Assembly: GCA_000467715.1 (NCBI GenBank) | Contig: AJFK01000591.1 | Location: forward strand, 1-64,000 | Source of the DNA: Hysterium pulicare CBS 123377 | Lineage: Eukaryota > Ascomycota > Dothideomycetes > Hysteriales > Hysteriaceae | Reading direction: 5' to 3' | Length of the DNA stretch: 64,000 bases | Shown: positions 10,853 through 23,595 of the stretch, piece by piece | How positions within the stretch are numbered: position 1 is the first letter of the stretch | How the letters are laid out: the number at the start of each line of letters is the position of its first letter | Program-made: the position numbers and the translations under genes | The notes under the pieces: model-generated | Told to the model about the DNA's origin: nothing | Databases searched by the model: none | The model's input: the letters and a program-made list of their open reading frames with translations, nothing else

Positions 10853-13800
10853 ATGTCCGCCGCTGCCCCAGCTTCTCCCGCCATTGCTCGCGCTTCATCG
10901 ACTTCACGACGTCCTCAGACCTACGAGCGCCCTCACCGAACGCAATCTACCACCAACAGACCTGCTGCCCAGGCTCCGGCCTCCCCCCATCGCTCGCAGT
11001 CTCATTCCCACACGCACGGTCGACCCACGTCACAGCAAGCCAACCTTGTCAACGTAGCTCGCAGGGATTTTGAACAGACCAACGTCGCCAGCCAGCCTTC
11101 TTCGCGTCGAAGCTCCTCTAGAGACAGGACCCATAACCCACCTGTACCCTCTCGCACCGATTCCACCAGGAGCAACCATCGTAGTTCGTCTCGACCAGGG
11201 CATGCACGCTATGCGTCTGACGCGTCTGCAACAGCTGCCATGCCTATCAACGGTGTTGCTGCGGACAATGGCCAAAGATCGGGTGCTGCTGTAGGGTCGT
11301 CAAGTAAGCGTAGAACAACCATCTCTGCGCCAAATACGGGTCAATGGTCCTTGGGCAAGACGATTGGTGCCGGTAGCATGGGTAAAGTGAAGTTGGCAAA
11401 AAATGCCGCTACTGGGGAACAGGTAATACCATCCAACAAATTCAAGCACTGTCTTATGAGCCTGAAAACTGACGCTGCCTCTCTCTAGGTGGCTGTCAAA
11501 ATAGTACCGAGACAATCAACAGACGAGCACCGTAGCCAGCAGGATCGTGAGAGAGCAGACCATTCGAAGGAAGTCCGAACTGCGAGAGAAGCGGCTATAG
11601 TCAGCCTTTTGAATCATCCCTACATTTGCGGCATGCGGGACGTCGTCCGGACAAACTACCACTGGTACATGCTGTTTGAATATGTGAACGGTGGGCAGAT
11701 GTTGGATTACATTATATCACATGGGAGATTAAAGGAGAAACAGGCTCGCAAATTTGCCCGCCAGATTGCGAGTGCTCTAGACTACTGTCACCGAAACAGT
11801 ATTGTCCACCGGGATTTGAAAATTGAGAATATTCTCATCAGCAAAACAGGTGATATAAAGATCATTGATTTCGGGCTGAGCAATTTGTTTTCTCCACGTA
11901 ATCACCTGAAGACCTTTTGCGGCAGCTTGTATTTCGCCGCACCCGAGCTGCTGCAAGCTAAGCAGTATACTGGACCCGAGGTCGACATTTGGAGCTTTGG
12001 TATCGTCCTCTACGTCTTGGTTTGCGGGAAAGTTCCTTTTGATGACCAAAGCATGCCACAACTTCATGCCAAGATCAAAAAAGGGCATGTGGATTATCCG
12101 CCTTGGTTGTCTGCAGGTAAGTCATCCCATCTTGTTGTTTGTGGAAGTTATTCACATCTTTTTAGAATGCAAAAATCTCATCCATAAGATGCTCCAAACT
12201 GATCCAAGCCAACGAGTCAGCCTCAGCGAGATAATGAATCATCCTTGGATCATCAAGGGATTTAATAGCCCCCCGGAGAACTATCTCCCGCATCGCGAAC
12301 CCGTGCAGTTGCCACTTGACAAAGATATCATTGAGAAAATGACCGGCTTCGATTTTGGCTCCCCTGAATATATCACTACCCAGCTCACAAATGTGGTTCA
12401 GTCAGAAGAATACCAGCGAGCCGTTCGTGCCGCAGCTCGCAAGCACCAAGCACAAACACCAGAGACTGAACGGAAACGGGGCGTTTTTGACTTCTACCGG
12501 CGACGGAACTCAATTTCGAGCCGTGACACACTGATCAATTCATCCTCCGAAGCTGTGCAACATGGGTCAGACCCTGTGAACGCATTCAGCCCTCTGATTT
12601 CGGTGTATTATCTGGTTCGCGAGAAGAAGGAACGTGAACGATTGGAAGCAAATCCTGGGGCACTTAGCATGCCCCACAGCCCTGGGGAGAAACCTCTGAG
12701 GATGCCCGACCTCCCAGCGCCAGAAGCGGCCTATACAAACTCAGCGACATACGAAATGGCCGGAGAGATGCCGACCGGCGGCAGATCTAGACCTAGGGCA
12801 AGGACACACGGTGAAGATGATGCAACGGAAGCCTTGCAGAAGCTCAGCCTGAATGTACCGTCCGGACCGGTTTCTCCAGCTATAATTACACCTCCTAGCG
12901 ATCAACCCCCTGCCAAAAAGGAGAGCGCTGCTGCAGGCCTCTTGCGTCGGTTCAGTACACGGAGACATAAAGAACCCGACCGTGAGCGTACAAGTCATCC
13001 ACCGCCCCCTTCAGTAGCCGTTTCTGGACCGGGCGAGTCTGGCGGACCGATCCGAAAAAGCTTTAGTGTTCGTCGAACGAGGGACAAGGACGTACAGTCT
13101 TCTTCTATGCTTCATCCTGGAGACCATCAACAGCCAGAGTTGCTATCTCCGCCTAGCAGTGGGAGTGGCGCTACGCGAAAGTTTAAAGCTCTTGGCCGAT
13201 CTACAAGTGTCAATTCAGCCGATTTGCGACGGAGGATAACTCGGCGAGGGGTTTCGGATGGCTCTTCAGGAGATCCTCCGGCCACAAGCGGATCGGACAG
13301 GTCTAGTCTGAGCGGCCAACGCGCGAAAGGCGGTGATGCAGCTTCAGACGACATGCAAGCGAGTCCTCGTGCGCGAGCGCCTGCGTCTAGGGCCAAGTCT
13401 CTGGGTCATGCTAGAAGGGAAAGCATTCAAGCCAGGCGTGCTAGAAGGGACATGGGCAAAGAATCGAATGTTCCGGAAGAGACGGACCAAGACCTTGTGG
13501 ATACTTCTGCGGAGGCGAGCCGCAGTCCAGATACGATGAAGCCGGTGTATCTGAAAGGTTTGTTCAGTGTGTCCACAACGAGCAACAAACCTTTGCCTGT
13601 TATTCAGGCGGATATTATCAGAGTTCTAAAGCAGCTTGGCGTCACGTATCATGAGATCAAAGGCGGATTCAAATGTCGGCATGCTCCCAGTATAGACCTC
13701 CACAAAGCTGTCGATTCCCCATCTACTCCTGGGCATCCATCTAGCAGCGGGACAAGCCATCGACGGAAAATCAGCTTTGGAGGCTTCAAAGGTAGTGATC

Positions 13801-14132
13801 GGGAACGGGAGGAGTTTAGGGAGCGACTGCCGCAGACCCCTAAGTCATCGCGACACCAACAGACCACCGCTGATCGAAGCTACACCAACACCGACGAGTC
13901 AGAGGAAAGCGATGGAAAGGAGGACAGACAGCCAAGCAGGCCAAAACCGGCGGGTGAAACAACAACGCACGTACAAAGCGACCTCGGAGGTAGCATGATT
14001 CTTGTGTTTGAAATCCTGATTGTTAAGGTTCCGTTGCTCCAGTTGCATGGCATTCAGTTCAAAAAGGTAGATGGAGGCACGTGGCAATACAAGAATATGG
14101 CTCAGAAGATCTTGAGTGAGCTTCGACTGTAG
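10853..14132 (+). CDS. KIN1: Kin1/PAR-1/MARK-type Ser/Thr kinase with KA1 domain
   Basis: Membrane-associated kinase of the KIN1/KIN2 (MARK/PAR-1) group, involved in polarity, exocytosis and septum positioning. Exons are 10853-11422, 11489-12116 and 12166-14132 (1054 aa). A Ser/Arg-rich N-terminus precedes the kinase domain: glycine loop [12 protein letters not shown] near 170, AVKIV lysine, [10 protein letters not shown] near 295, DFG near 316, activation-loop Thr in LKTFCGS, APE motif APELL. A long low-complexity linker follows. The KA1 domain lies at the C-terminus ([12 protein letters not shown] near 892, then [12 protein letters not shown] and [11 protein letters not shown] at the end), as in yeast Kin1 and S. 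pombe Kin1. Introns are 66 and 49 nt and carry CTGAC or similar branch points. Confidence 0.95.
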
Positions 14133-14572
14133 AGTGATATGTTGGTTTGTCGTTAGGAGTAGGACATTGGAATGTTAAGAATGTGGCCTGTAGAAATGAT
14201 GGTTGGTGTAATAGCGCTCTTTTTCTCATATCTCCTAGCTGGGTGGAAAGTGAAGGGGTGGTTTCGGCTGCGCCATGAATCTTGTTTTCATTCCATTTTA
14301 TAGGCCTTAATAGGTTGAAAGCAATAACTCGTTGTACGTGCATGCGGATACTTGACGATATGAGAATTTTGGATAATACAGTCTCTTAAGCTTGCTTCCC
14401 TTAGACACTGCTTTGTCAATGGTGAAGTCGAAGGGTAAATGTGAGCGGGGATATATATAGTGTTGACTAAGCCATTGCTCTTTGACCCCCACCTCAACCT
14501 TCACTTGCTCAACTCACCAACACCAACACAGAGAACCGAAGACGCCAGAAACGCCAACTGTTACAGAACACG
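14133..14572. promoter_or_regulatory. KIN1 3' end and CAF40 promoter
   Basis: This 440-bp gap holds the 3' untranslated region of KIN1 and the promoter of CAF40. A TATATATA stretch at 14451-14459 lies about 115 bases before the CAF40 start codon and could be a TATA box. Confidence 0.4.
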
Positions 14573-15840
14573 ATGCAACATATGTTTTCACATCAACAGC
14601 AGTTTCCTGGAGACTGGTCGCAAGGCCATCATCAGCAGACTCACCATGTTGCAGCACAGCAACACGCTCAAGCTCAGGCGCAGGCTCAAGCTGCTGCAGC
14701 CGCCCATCAGCAACATTACAATCGCATAGCGGGCAACAACAGTGCTTCAGTGCCTGCTATTGGCAATATGGGCCCAAGCGAACATAATCTTGGCCTGATG
14801 AACGCAGAACAGGGCATCACCGAAGAGAACAGGCGTGTGTTGGACTGGATTGCTCAGCTAATGAAACCCGCAACAAGGGAAACGGCCCTCCTCGAACTGA
14901 GCAAGAAGAGAGAACAGGTTCCAGAGCTGGCACTGATTCTGTGGCATTCATTCGGTAGCTTTATCCGTTTTCGTTTGCTGTCTGCACAATGCACCATTCT
15001 CTAAAGCTAATCATGAGCAGGGGTCATGGCCTCGCTGCTTCAGGAGATAATCTCTGTGTATCCGCTTCTCAACCCTTCTCAGCTCACTGCCGCTGCATCG
15101 AATAGAGTGTGCAACGCCCTTGCTCTTCTACAATGCGTCGCTTCTCATACTGAGACCAGAGGTCTTTTTCTAAGCGGTTTGCTATCCCACCCTTATGTAA
15201 AATTGCATCGCAACTAATATGGACACCTAGCCCACATACCACTATTCCTATATCCATTCCTCAATACCACTTCCAAGTCTCGGCCTTTTGAATACCTCCG
15301 CCTCACCTCACTGGGCGTAATTGGCGCGCTCGTAAAGAACGACTCCTCAGAAGTTATCAATTTCCTCCTCACGACCGAGATTATCCCGCTGTGCCTTCGC
15401 ATAATGGAAACTGGGTCGGAACTGAGCAAGACCGTAGCTATCTTCATTGTTCAAAAGATTTTGCTCGACGACATCGGATTGGCTTACATTTGCCAAACTT
15501 ATGAAAGGTTCTACGCTGTCGGTACGGTATTGAGCAACATGGTCAACCAGTTGGTTGAGCAGCAAACTGTCCGACTTCTCAAGCATGTTGTTCGATGTTT
15601 CTTGAGGTATGATATTGAATCGTTTTGCACTCAAACTTCCACTGACTGTTTCGCAGATTGAGTGACAATGCACGCGCCCGCGAGGCGCTTCGCCAGTGCC
15701 TTCCGGAGCCGCTCCGAGACGCCACTTTCTCTTCCGTGCTTAGGGACGACGCAGCAACTAAACGCTGTCTTGCCCAACTCCTGATCAACCTCTCCGACAA
15801 CGTAGTCGACTCTGCTAATAACCAACAACTGCTTCACTGA
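14573..15840 (+). CDS. CAF40: CCR4-NOT complex subunit Caf40/Rcd1 (CNOT9)
   Basis: Armadillo-fold subunit of the CCR4-NOT deadenylase, which shortens mRNA poly(A) tails and recruits partners to mRNAs. Exons are 14573-14954, 15021-15176, 15231-15606 and 15657-15840 (365 aa). After a Gln/His/Ala-rich head the Rcd1 domain is almost canonical: [68 protein letters not shown], and [18 protein letters not shown]. Introns are 66, 54 and 50 nt; the last is preceded by CTGAC. The gene converges on DNA ligase I. Confidence 0.97.
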
Positions 15841-16470
15841 TTGGCATTTGCTATGCTCTACGACTATCCATCTATTTGTTCGGATCATGCACAGCATGTC
15901 GATGACCTCGTTTGCTAGGGCAAGCATATCTACCGGAGTTTTGAAACGGCTTCCTATTTAGACGATAACTTGGATCTTTATCTTCTTTTCTCTCTTCTAA
16001 TGCCGATGCTGGAGAATGGCAATCGTGGGGTGTAGGGCGCCCATTATGTCTTTTTGCTCTGACACCTTTCATATCGATACCCGATGTAGAATATCTTAGC
16101 AGTCCAGGTTAGCATCACATCTATTTACGCGGCGGTCTTCTGATAGCATTCTGGAGCCTAGTTCGCAGCTGTTCGGAGGAGCTGGAGTCCAAGTTACTGG
16201 TTCTTCTAGTGGACTGATAGGGCTGGCCAACAATAGTGTACAATACGGCATGATCAGGAATGTAGAATAATGGAGAACAGAGTGTTCGAAAATCCAACAT
16301 GCATTTGACACGCTAAGTGCTATTGTTCGAACGCCATCGCCCATTCACCGAGTCATATAAACATTTTCGAATCGTCTCCTCCTGAAACTTGTGCTGGTAG
16401 ACATATCCACATTGATTGGTAATGCCCTTACGATCCTAAACAGTAGACAGGCTATCGAACACGGCACAAC
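15841..16470. other. Convergent 3' region, no gene
   Basis: About 630 bp between the stop codons of CAF40 and the DNA ligase gene. Only short unsupported open frames are seen. It probably consists of the two 3' untranslated regions. Confidence 0.5.
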
Positions 16471-19400
16471 TTAATACTCAAAATCATCGTCCGCTGCCGG
16501 GCCCTTGTTCTTCGACACGCTCTCCTGCTTCTGGTACATCTCCGCGATCATACGACTTGTAGACGCTTGTTCGGGTTTCTTATCGTCCCTCAATTTGATA
16601 AATCGAGGAAACCTCAAGCTGACGCCCTTCCCTTCTCCACTTGAAAGCTGGTCCGCAGCCGCCTTATACCTTGGGCTGAGTGTAAGATCAGCAGTCTTAA
16701 CCTCCCAGACAAACTTCGTCTCAAACCACACGTCGGGCTGATCCTTATTGCCAGAAGAATGGTGATAAAAAGGCTTCGGCCGTTCGATGACATGCTCGGA
16801 GAGCTGGCTATGAAACTGCTCTAGGATGGCTTCCGAGAAGCCGGTTCCGATGTTGCATACGGATTCGAAATTCTGGGTATTTGGGTTATAGCAAGCTAGA
16901 AGGAAGGCACCGTACCAGGAGGTCCGTTTGCCTTTCCCAAAATAAGCGCCGATGACGACAAGGTCGAGGGAGTCTCCAACGCCTGCGAGGTAGTCTTTCT
17001 TCACCTAAGCAAAATATCAGTTACGAAGCCACCCAGCATTTTGCATACGGAAGCGCATACCTTGAGCCAGTTCTGACTTCGCTTGCTAGGCTCGTAGCTG
17101 CTTTCCGGTCCGTCTAGCATCTTGACCATAAGCCCCTCGCATGACGCTTTGACACTTTCCTCCAGAAGATTTTGGATTTCCTCCAACTCATTAGTATTTC
17201 CAAAGGTAGCAAAAGCGAACTCTCCTTCAGTGGCCAAGAAGGATTCGTGGAGCAAATCTCTCCGCTCTCGAAATGATTTGTTCACGAGTGCCTGGATCAT
17301 TAGCGACGTGAAGTATAGGGAACAGTGATCTTACCTCTCCATTTAAGTACAGGAGGTCGAAGGCAAAAACACAAACTTTAACCTTTACATCCTCCACTTT
17401 GACATCCTTCCTCTTTCGTGTCATTAGCTGCTGGAATGGTAATACTTTCTTTTCAACCATGTCCCATGCAACAGTCTCGCAGTCCAGAACAAAGCTCTTG
17501 GTCCTATCTTTGACCCACGCCGGTAATTTAGCAAGTATGTCTGGGTACTTCTTGGAAAGGTCCTCAGAGTTTCGAGAGAATACATTTGCAATTCCCTTTT
17601 CATTCTTACCGGAAGAAGGGACAGCCGTTGCAAACTCTTGAGGAGCATCATTAGCAACAAAATGTATCTGGGCTCGCTCTCCGTCATATTTATATTCGCA
17701 TGTGAAATCTTTTCCATCGAAACGATCTAGAACTTCTGTAATGGATTTTGTTGGCTTTGCAAGCATAGGTTTTAGAGGCACTCCAGGCTGGAGCTTGCAA
17801 CTTTCGGAGAGATTGAAGATGCCGTGCTCAAGCATCGCTGGAATGACAACCTCGTAGCTGGGCAGTTCACTGGAGAAACATCAACTTGGCTGCGTGCGAA
17901 GGATTAATAAGATAGCGCACGAACCTGTAAACCGATTTTAATATAGCCTCACCCTTCGCCAATTGTTCAGTAGAAGGGATCTTGTTGCCTTCCTTGCCCA
18001 CGTTATGGAAAACCATTGCCTGAGCCAATGCAACTAGGACTGTCTTCTCAGCGAGACCCAGTCTCAACTTGCCTTCCAACGTTCGGACTATGTACTTTGC
18101 CTCACTCGGCCCACCTTTGTCTTTAGTGATGTCAACGCCTTTGCTGCCTTTCCCGGCTAGATGAGGATCGGCCGAAGAAAGGAGCCTTTTTATCTCTGCA
18201 ATCTTCCTACCCTGAGCGCCCTGTCCTTCCGTTGTGGCAATGGTCATTAAGCCTGAATGGACCCCTCGGACTGTAAGAGGCTTAGGAGGAAACATAGTGG
18301 GTTGGGTTGACCTGCTTTTCGCTGCAACCAACCCAAGGTCTCCGATCTCGTTCTGATCATCTTTTATTTGTTTCAGATTCCTGCCGGTGCCCTCAGCTAT
18401 GGCTTTCATTATGAGGGACTCGCCAATGCCAAGCTCGATTCCTGCATAATCTGCTGCAAGCTTGTTAACCATAAGTTGAATCGTTGATAGTAGGTCTTTT
18501 GGAGTCAATCGGAGTACTTGACGAAGGAATAACGAGCAGTGGGCCAGAATTTCAAGGCGTTTTGTAGTCATCTCAATCTTGGCAAACGTTGTACAGAGAG
18601 CTGCGTATGGCACGGGGTCCTCGGCCTTCCAATCTGGATAGGGATCCTGGGCATTGGACTTGAGCGTTGCTTGGATTTTTTCTCGTGCCTTTGCCACTAC
18701 TTCAGGCTTTTGGTCTGCTTCTGAGCCGGAACCCTCCGTCTCATCGCTCGATTTTTCTGCAGGCGGGGCTTCAGCCTCCAATTCCTGGCCCTTGATATCC
18801 TCTTGTGGTAATGGACTTTGCTGCTCATTTGCGACATCCTCTCCGGATTTAGCTCTAGATCGACCCTTTGCTTTACCCTGCTTCCTGTCTCCCGTAGTTT
18901 CCTCGAACCTAGCGAAGTCTTTCTGCTTCTTCTGGGGAGGGGACTGGGCGTGATTCTCTTGACGTAAGGACTCTGCTTCCCTTGTGGTGGCTGGTCGAGT
19001 TTCGAATGGCTTTCTACGCTGTCTCTTGGATGGCGGCTCCTCATCGGAAGACGATTCCTCTTTGACGATCCGTTTCTTCCTTTGCCTGGATGATGGCTTC
19101 ATAGTGATCTCATCGTCTGGCACAATCATCAGGTTAGTGTGATAATATCACTAGGAAGTGCGTATAGCACCAGCGTACTGTACCTGCAGCCATGTCTACA
19201 CTTCCTTGTGCTTTTTTGAAATTCCTATCTTGCACTCTGTCATCCTGTTCGACAGCGCCTTCTTCGGCGGCGTTTGGATTGTTCTCCTTCAGCGGGGCGT
19301 CCTTGGATGTGGTCGAGAAGGACAATTTGGTCTGCTGCCGGGGCGTAGATTTTGTATTTGGGTTCTTCAAGAACTTCCTTTGATCAACATGTCAGTTTTG

Positions 19401-19498
19401 TAGTTTAAGGGCATTGCTTAATCTGCCAGTTATGCGTCGCACCCTAACGTCGTCTGAGCCGGCCGTACATACCCTAGAGTAGCCTGCTTAGGCGGCAT
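16471..19498 (-). CDS. CDC9: ATP-dependent DNA ligase I (Cdc9)
   Basis: Seals Okazaki fragments and repair nicks in the nucleus. Six exons, 19498-19473, 19377-19184, 19116-17925, 17869-17335, 17291-17061 and 17004-16471, give 903 aa. The start [12 protein letters not shown] contains a PCNA-interacting box (Q-x-x-L-x-x-F-L, residues 5-12) that is split by the first intron. Basic, acidic low-complexity sequence follows, then the DNA-binding domain ([25 protein letters not shown]). The catalytic core has the lysine motif [12 protein letters not shown] near residue 530, then [24 protein letters not shown] and VKKDYL. The C-terminal OB domain includes [12 protein letters not shown]. Introns are 95, 67, 55, 43 and 56 nt. 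Yeast Cdc9 also supplies mitochondria; I saw no clear presequence before this Met. Confidence 0.96.
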
Positions 19499-20091
19499 GA
19501 CGATATACTGACTGGTGCAAGCACACAGAGAGGGCGACCTTGGGACTGAGAGAATGCGGTTTTGGGCGGATAGGATGAGTGTGTAGCTGTGGGGGCGTGA
19601 CAAGGTGGATCTATTGTAAAGTGCCGCGAACAAACACGATGAGGCGGTAGAGGACCAGGTCGATGGCACGAATATATAGCAAGACGATCTGGTGAAGCCC
19701 AATGGCATGCTATAACGTGCAATTTTCGTGGAGGAGGTGGTGAAAGAAACCAGGCAGATGTCGCGTTAATCAATTTACCAGACGCGTCGAGAAAGTCAGG
19801 CGGCTTCGGTTCATGCATGTCATCGATTTCCATGTCCGAGCTTACTTATTTACTTAGCGCTCGCCATCCACCCAGACCATCCTTCACCAACTCTACACCT
19901 GGTTACTCAACCACATTTCTCCCATTAGCAATTCTCAACCAGGTCCCCTTATGTTCACGTTAGCGTGGCAGACGAAAACCACGTAGAGTCTCCACAACCG
20001 TCTTCATTACATCGGCGGACTGGCGGGCTTTTTCTGGCGGCGAGCTACCCCAGCTCCGCAAGTTGAAAAACCGGCGACAACGGAGCAGAAT
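19499..20091. other. Divergent promoter region of CDC9 and Mix23-like gene
   Basis: A 593-bp divergent gap. An open frame on the minus strand continues 5' of the ligase start codon but has no upstream feature resembling the ligase family. I see no defined element. Confidence 0.45.
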
Positions 20092-20733
20092 ATGTCGCGG
20101 CCATCCGAGCAACCCAAATTGACTCCCCAATTTTGCTTTAACCAGACAGCGCTAAGAGGTAGTGACCGCCTCCCTGCTCCCTGCTCTGCACTGGACACTG
20201 ATTAATGTCTGAAGGTAGACTTCCTTCGAATATCCCGATCCACCATAGATGACTCCATAACGCAGAATTTAAATGCTCTAACCACCCCTGCGCGGGAAGG
20301 CTTCGATCCTTCCTCAACATCAACCCGCCAGGTTCGGACTCCTGCAAGACTGCCGATGGCCACCCAAGCCTGCCAGTCGTTCAAGGACAAGGTCCTTTTC
20401 CCATCATGGCAGACAAGGTCAGATGTCCTCAACTACTGCGCTGGCGTCGCAACCTCGCCTGACCCTGATGACCCTGATTCTGTTCTGCGGCAAGTCGAAG
20501 ATGCAAAGGCGCGCGAAAGAATAGTGGATGAGAGACTAGATCCTTATAGCGGACGATATTTCCCACGGGAAGCACGCACAGAATCATTGGCAAATCTCAT
20601 AAGGAATGAAAGAAGCATAGAGAACATTATTCGGATGAGGACGTGGACACTTGTTGGGGAACGCTGTGCTGATGCTGGCTTGGCAGCGGATGAAGCTCTA
20701 GACAATTGGCGGACGCGCGGGAAGTCCGAATAA
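20092..20733 (+). CDS. MIX23: Mix23/Cid2 family protein (caffeine-induced death protein 2)
   Basis: Small conserved eukaryotic family; the yeast member Mix23 lies in the mitochondrial intermembrane space and affects protein import, while S. pombe Cid2 was named for caffeine sensitivity. Two exons, 20092-20158 and 20219-20733, cross a 60-nt intron (193 aa). Seen: TPQFCFNQTALRDFLRISR at the N-terminus with the intron inside ALR|DF, then ACQSFKDKVLFPSW, VLNYCAG, and the family core DERLDPYSGRYFPREARTE, IENIIRMRTWTLVGERC. Four cysteines are positioned as candidate disulfide partners. The start MSRPSEQPKL is the only Met before the conserved CFNQTALRDFL segment. Confidence 0.85.
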
Positions 20734-21974
20734 TAATTCGCTCCGCTCTACCTAGCACACTGTCTCCGCTCCGCTCCCCTATACTTTATTGTGACGAGAC
20801 TACGTTAGCTACTGTCCCTCGCATTCCCGCAAAATTCCGCATGTCTGCAGTGTCACAAATAGAGCTGTATTATTGATTGTACGAGAAGCTTTGTCGTTGT
20901 GATATAAGGGAAGCGATCAAGTAAGTGATCGGTGACGTTTGTCTATTATATTACGTTGTGGACAGTGCCATGTGCCTGCACAGGTACCATCATCTAAGCG
21001 TGCTTCATTCAACGAGACTAAACCGATGCTGCTCGTATCATTTGAGATAATACAAACATCCTCCATTATTACATCGAGAGAAAATGACCAAAGACATTGG
21101 GTGAGGCGCTTGTCGGAAAAGCTTACCTCAAGGCTTACCTAATGGACCTATACCCCTTCCACACTAGCGTGCCCTACCCAGCTACAAAGTAAAAATTCGC
21201 GGGCCGTCCCCTCTCTTCTTCTTTTCCCTCATCATCAGTCAGGTAAATATACCTTTGTATCGAGGCTCCGCACATGCGGCTTGCTGAGGGTCATTCGAGC
21301 TGTTATACGCTCTCAAATGGGTTTCCTTCCGTTCCCGGCCTCGTTGATGGACGCGTCTGTCTTTCCTACCAACTACGGTGTATCCGTGAAAAGATGGATC
21401 GAAGTTGTGGGATGGCCGCTACATACTGCTTTTTCGACTGACTACCATGGCTTTTGTTTCCGCAGAACAAGTTACATGTCTACCGTGTCGCACGTTTTAT
21501 GAAGCGCCCACAAGAATTAGGGATTTGTTCAAGCGTCGCAATGGTTTGCGTTGTTAAGTGTCAAGTGCAGTCACGGTGTAGGTCAGCCTGGGTGATGTTC
21601 AGCGTCGCGCACTTGAACTCTTCCAAGTCTGACCAGATATTGTTACTCCATGATTCGCTAAAACATTAGGTTAACGCCAGGTCGCATACATGCACGGCCG
21701 CGCATAATCAAGTAACTCGTAAAAGTCCGATGTCCTCATCACAATTACAAGCAGTTGAAGATGCACATTCTATGGTGTCAAATGTGAACCGAGGTTTTAC
21801 TATCTGAACTTACGTCTTACGTACAAAGACTCCCTGAACCTCAGCTCGGTAAAAGACCAATTTCGCAACTTCTCTTTGGATAGTTGACTAGAGTTGCCAT
21901 TGCCCGTCCCGGTGCCCACTGACAAAACAATCCTATGAACGTGCTACGAAATGTTTGCCCGTTTCTAGTTGCGC
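20734..21974. other. Convergent intergenic region, nothing recognised
   Basis: About 1.24 kb between the ends of the Mix23-like gene and the uL1 gene. Open frames up to about 73 codons occur on both strands, but none has recognisable similarity or plausible splicing. Confidence 0.45.
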
Positions 21975-23287
21975 TTAGTACAGGCGCTTTGGAGGAGACA
22001 TGGAAGCCTTGATGGTCAAGCTTCCGACATTTTGCCAACCCTTCTTCAACAGCGACACAAGGTAGTTAATGGCCAACATAATGTTACCAATGAGCTCATC
22101 CTCCGTCATACCAACGTTTCCTACTGCAACACCCATACAGAGGACCTTCTTGAGCTGGAATTTGATGGTGGATTTGACTTCATTCATCTTGTTGGCGAGG
22201 TCCTCGGCGTGGCTGACAGGAGCAGGGAACTTTCCGGCCTTGGAAAGCCCCGGGCCAAGAAGTCGAGGAATCTGTTTGATGAGTGTGTCGGATGCCTATA
22301 ATTAAAGGATTGTTAGTTTCTGGATACATGTACAATATGAGAGGGTTTCTGGGTTTTGAGTATTTTTTTTGGTTCGGGGGTTTTGTACTGTGAAGCTGAT
22401 AGTGGGACGGGGATGAAGATGTCAGGGTTGCGTAGGACAGGGACTTGGAACGCGGGATGGAACTGGATCTAACTGTAAACTTACTATGAAGGCTTCGTAT
22501 TTCCTCGCAAGCTTCTTGATCAATTTCTTGTTCTTGTTGAGCTTTTTCAAGTCGTCGGCAGACATGGCATCAACTCCATGGTGCTTGGCACGATCGATAT
22601 CGTGCTGATCACCGAGGACGCAAACAGACCTATACTTTCCATTAGTTTTATATCTCTTTAATGTTGGGTTATTCGAAATCTCACATGCGCGGTCGAGGGA
22701 TCGTTGGAAGCTTGACGGTGCCCGAAAATCGCTTATCACGTTGAGGATCATAGTTCTTCAAGCCTACAGGCGGTTAGGGTTAATGCCATGTGATTGCTAG
22801 AACACATGGGTGCAACAATTTGCGTCCGCAGGGTAAAAGCCAATCCAACCAGCCAAGCCAAAACCTCAAGACAACCTTCAGAATGAAGTGTCGGATTTTT
22901 AGGGATAAGAGTAGAAATCTCTCTAAACGTATCGCTATGTTCTCTCTAATTTTCAATGCGTTGTTGTGAAGGCTTGTAGTAGGACTGTTGGTGTCGACTT
23001 TGTTGTTGGTCGACCTCGCCTGCCTGGGGACACAAATCGTTGCACCCAAAGTGAGAGGTTTCAAAGTTAACGTACCAATCTGAAGCTCGACGGTTTCAAG
23101 GAAGTTGCGCTTCTTGGTCTCGTTGGAGTACTCGAGGAGTTCTGTGCAAAGAGTTAATGGAAGTCAAGGAAGGAGGAGACGAATTCGAACCTTTGACGTT
23201 CGCACGCACACCAGCCACTCTGTGCTATCATCAGTAGGGTACTCTGTCGAGTTGGAGGTCTGCCGTGTCTTACGTGATTTTCGACAT
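21975..23287 (-). CDS. RPL1: 60S ribosomal protein uL1 (Rpl1/L10a)
   Basis: Component of the large ribosomal subunit L1 stalk. Six exons, 23287-23274, 23219-23191, 23141-23076, 22763-22685, 22629-22485 and 22295-21975, sum to 217 aa, the usual length. Recognised: [78 protein letters not shown], and SMSPPKRLY at the end. The first two coding exons are only 14 and 29 nt, typical of intron-rich fungal ribosomal protein genes. Two introns are long for this window (312 nt at 22764-23075 and 189 nt at 22296-22484). Confidence 0.96.
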
Positions 23288-23595
23288 GTCGGTTGATTGT
23301 CTCCCAAGAGAATTTGGAGGGTTCTTTGGTGAACAGTGGCAAGTTGGTTGGTGTAAGTAGACGCAGTCGCAATTGCAGCTATGTGGGTATTCTTCGCTTA
23401 TGAACACTTTCTCCCTCGAGCCCCACTAATCACGTGCATTTCCCGATCCAAGGTTGCAGTTTCGACGCATTTCTGGAACCGGTCTGATTCATACAGAGAG
23501 CATGCCGATGAGAGAAAGACCTTCCTGAAAGGTTCTCGCTGTATTGCAAGTATGAGTCACGGACTTTATGATTATATAGGTATGTGGAAGGCTTC
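23288..23595. other. uL1 promoter and GNAT 3' end
   Basis: A 308-bp gap between two minus-strand genes. It must contain the uL1 promoter. No defined element is recognised. Confidence 0.4.

Noticed and set aside
22764-23075. Box C/D snoRNA in the long uL1 intron
   Set aside because: No RTGATGA box with a paired terminal stem was found; only an isolated CTGA.
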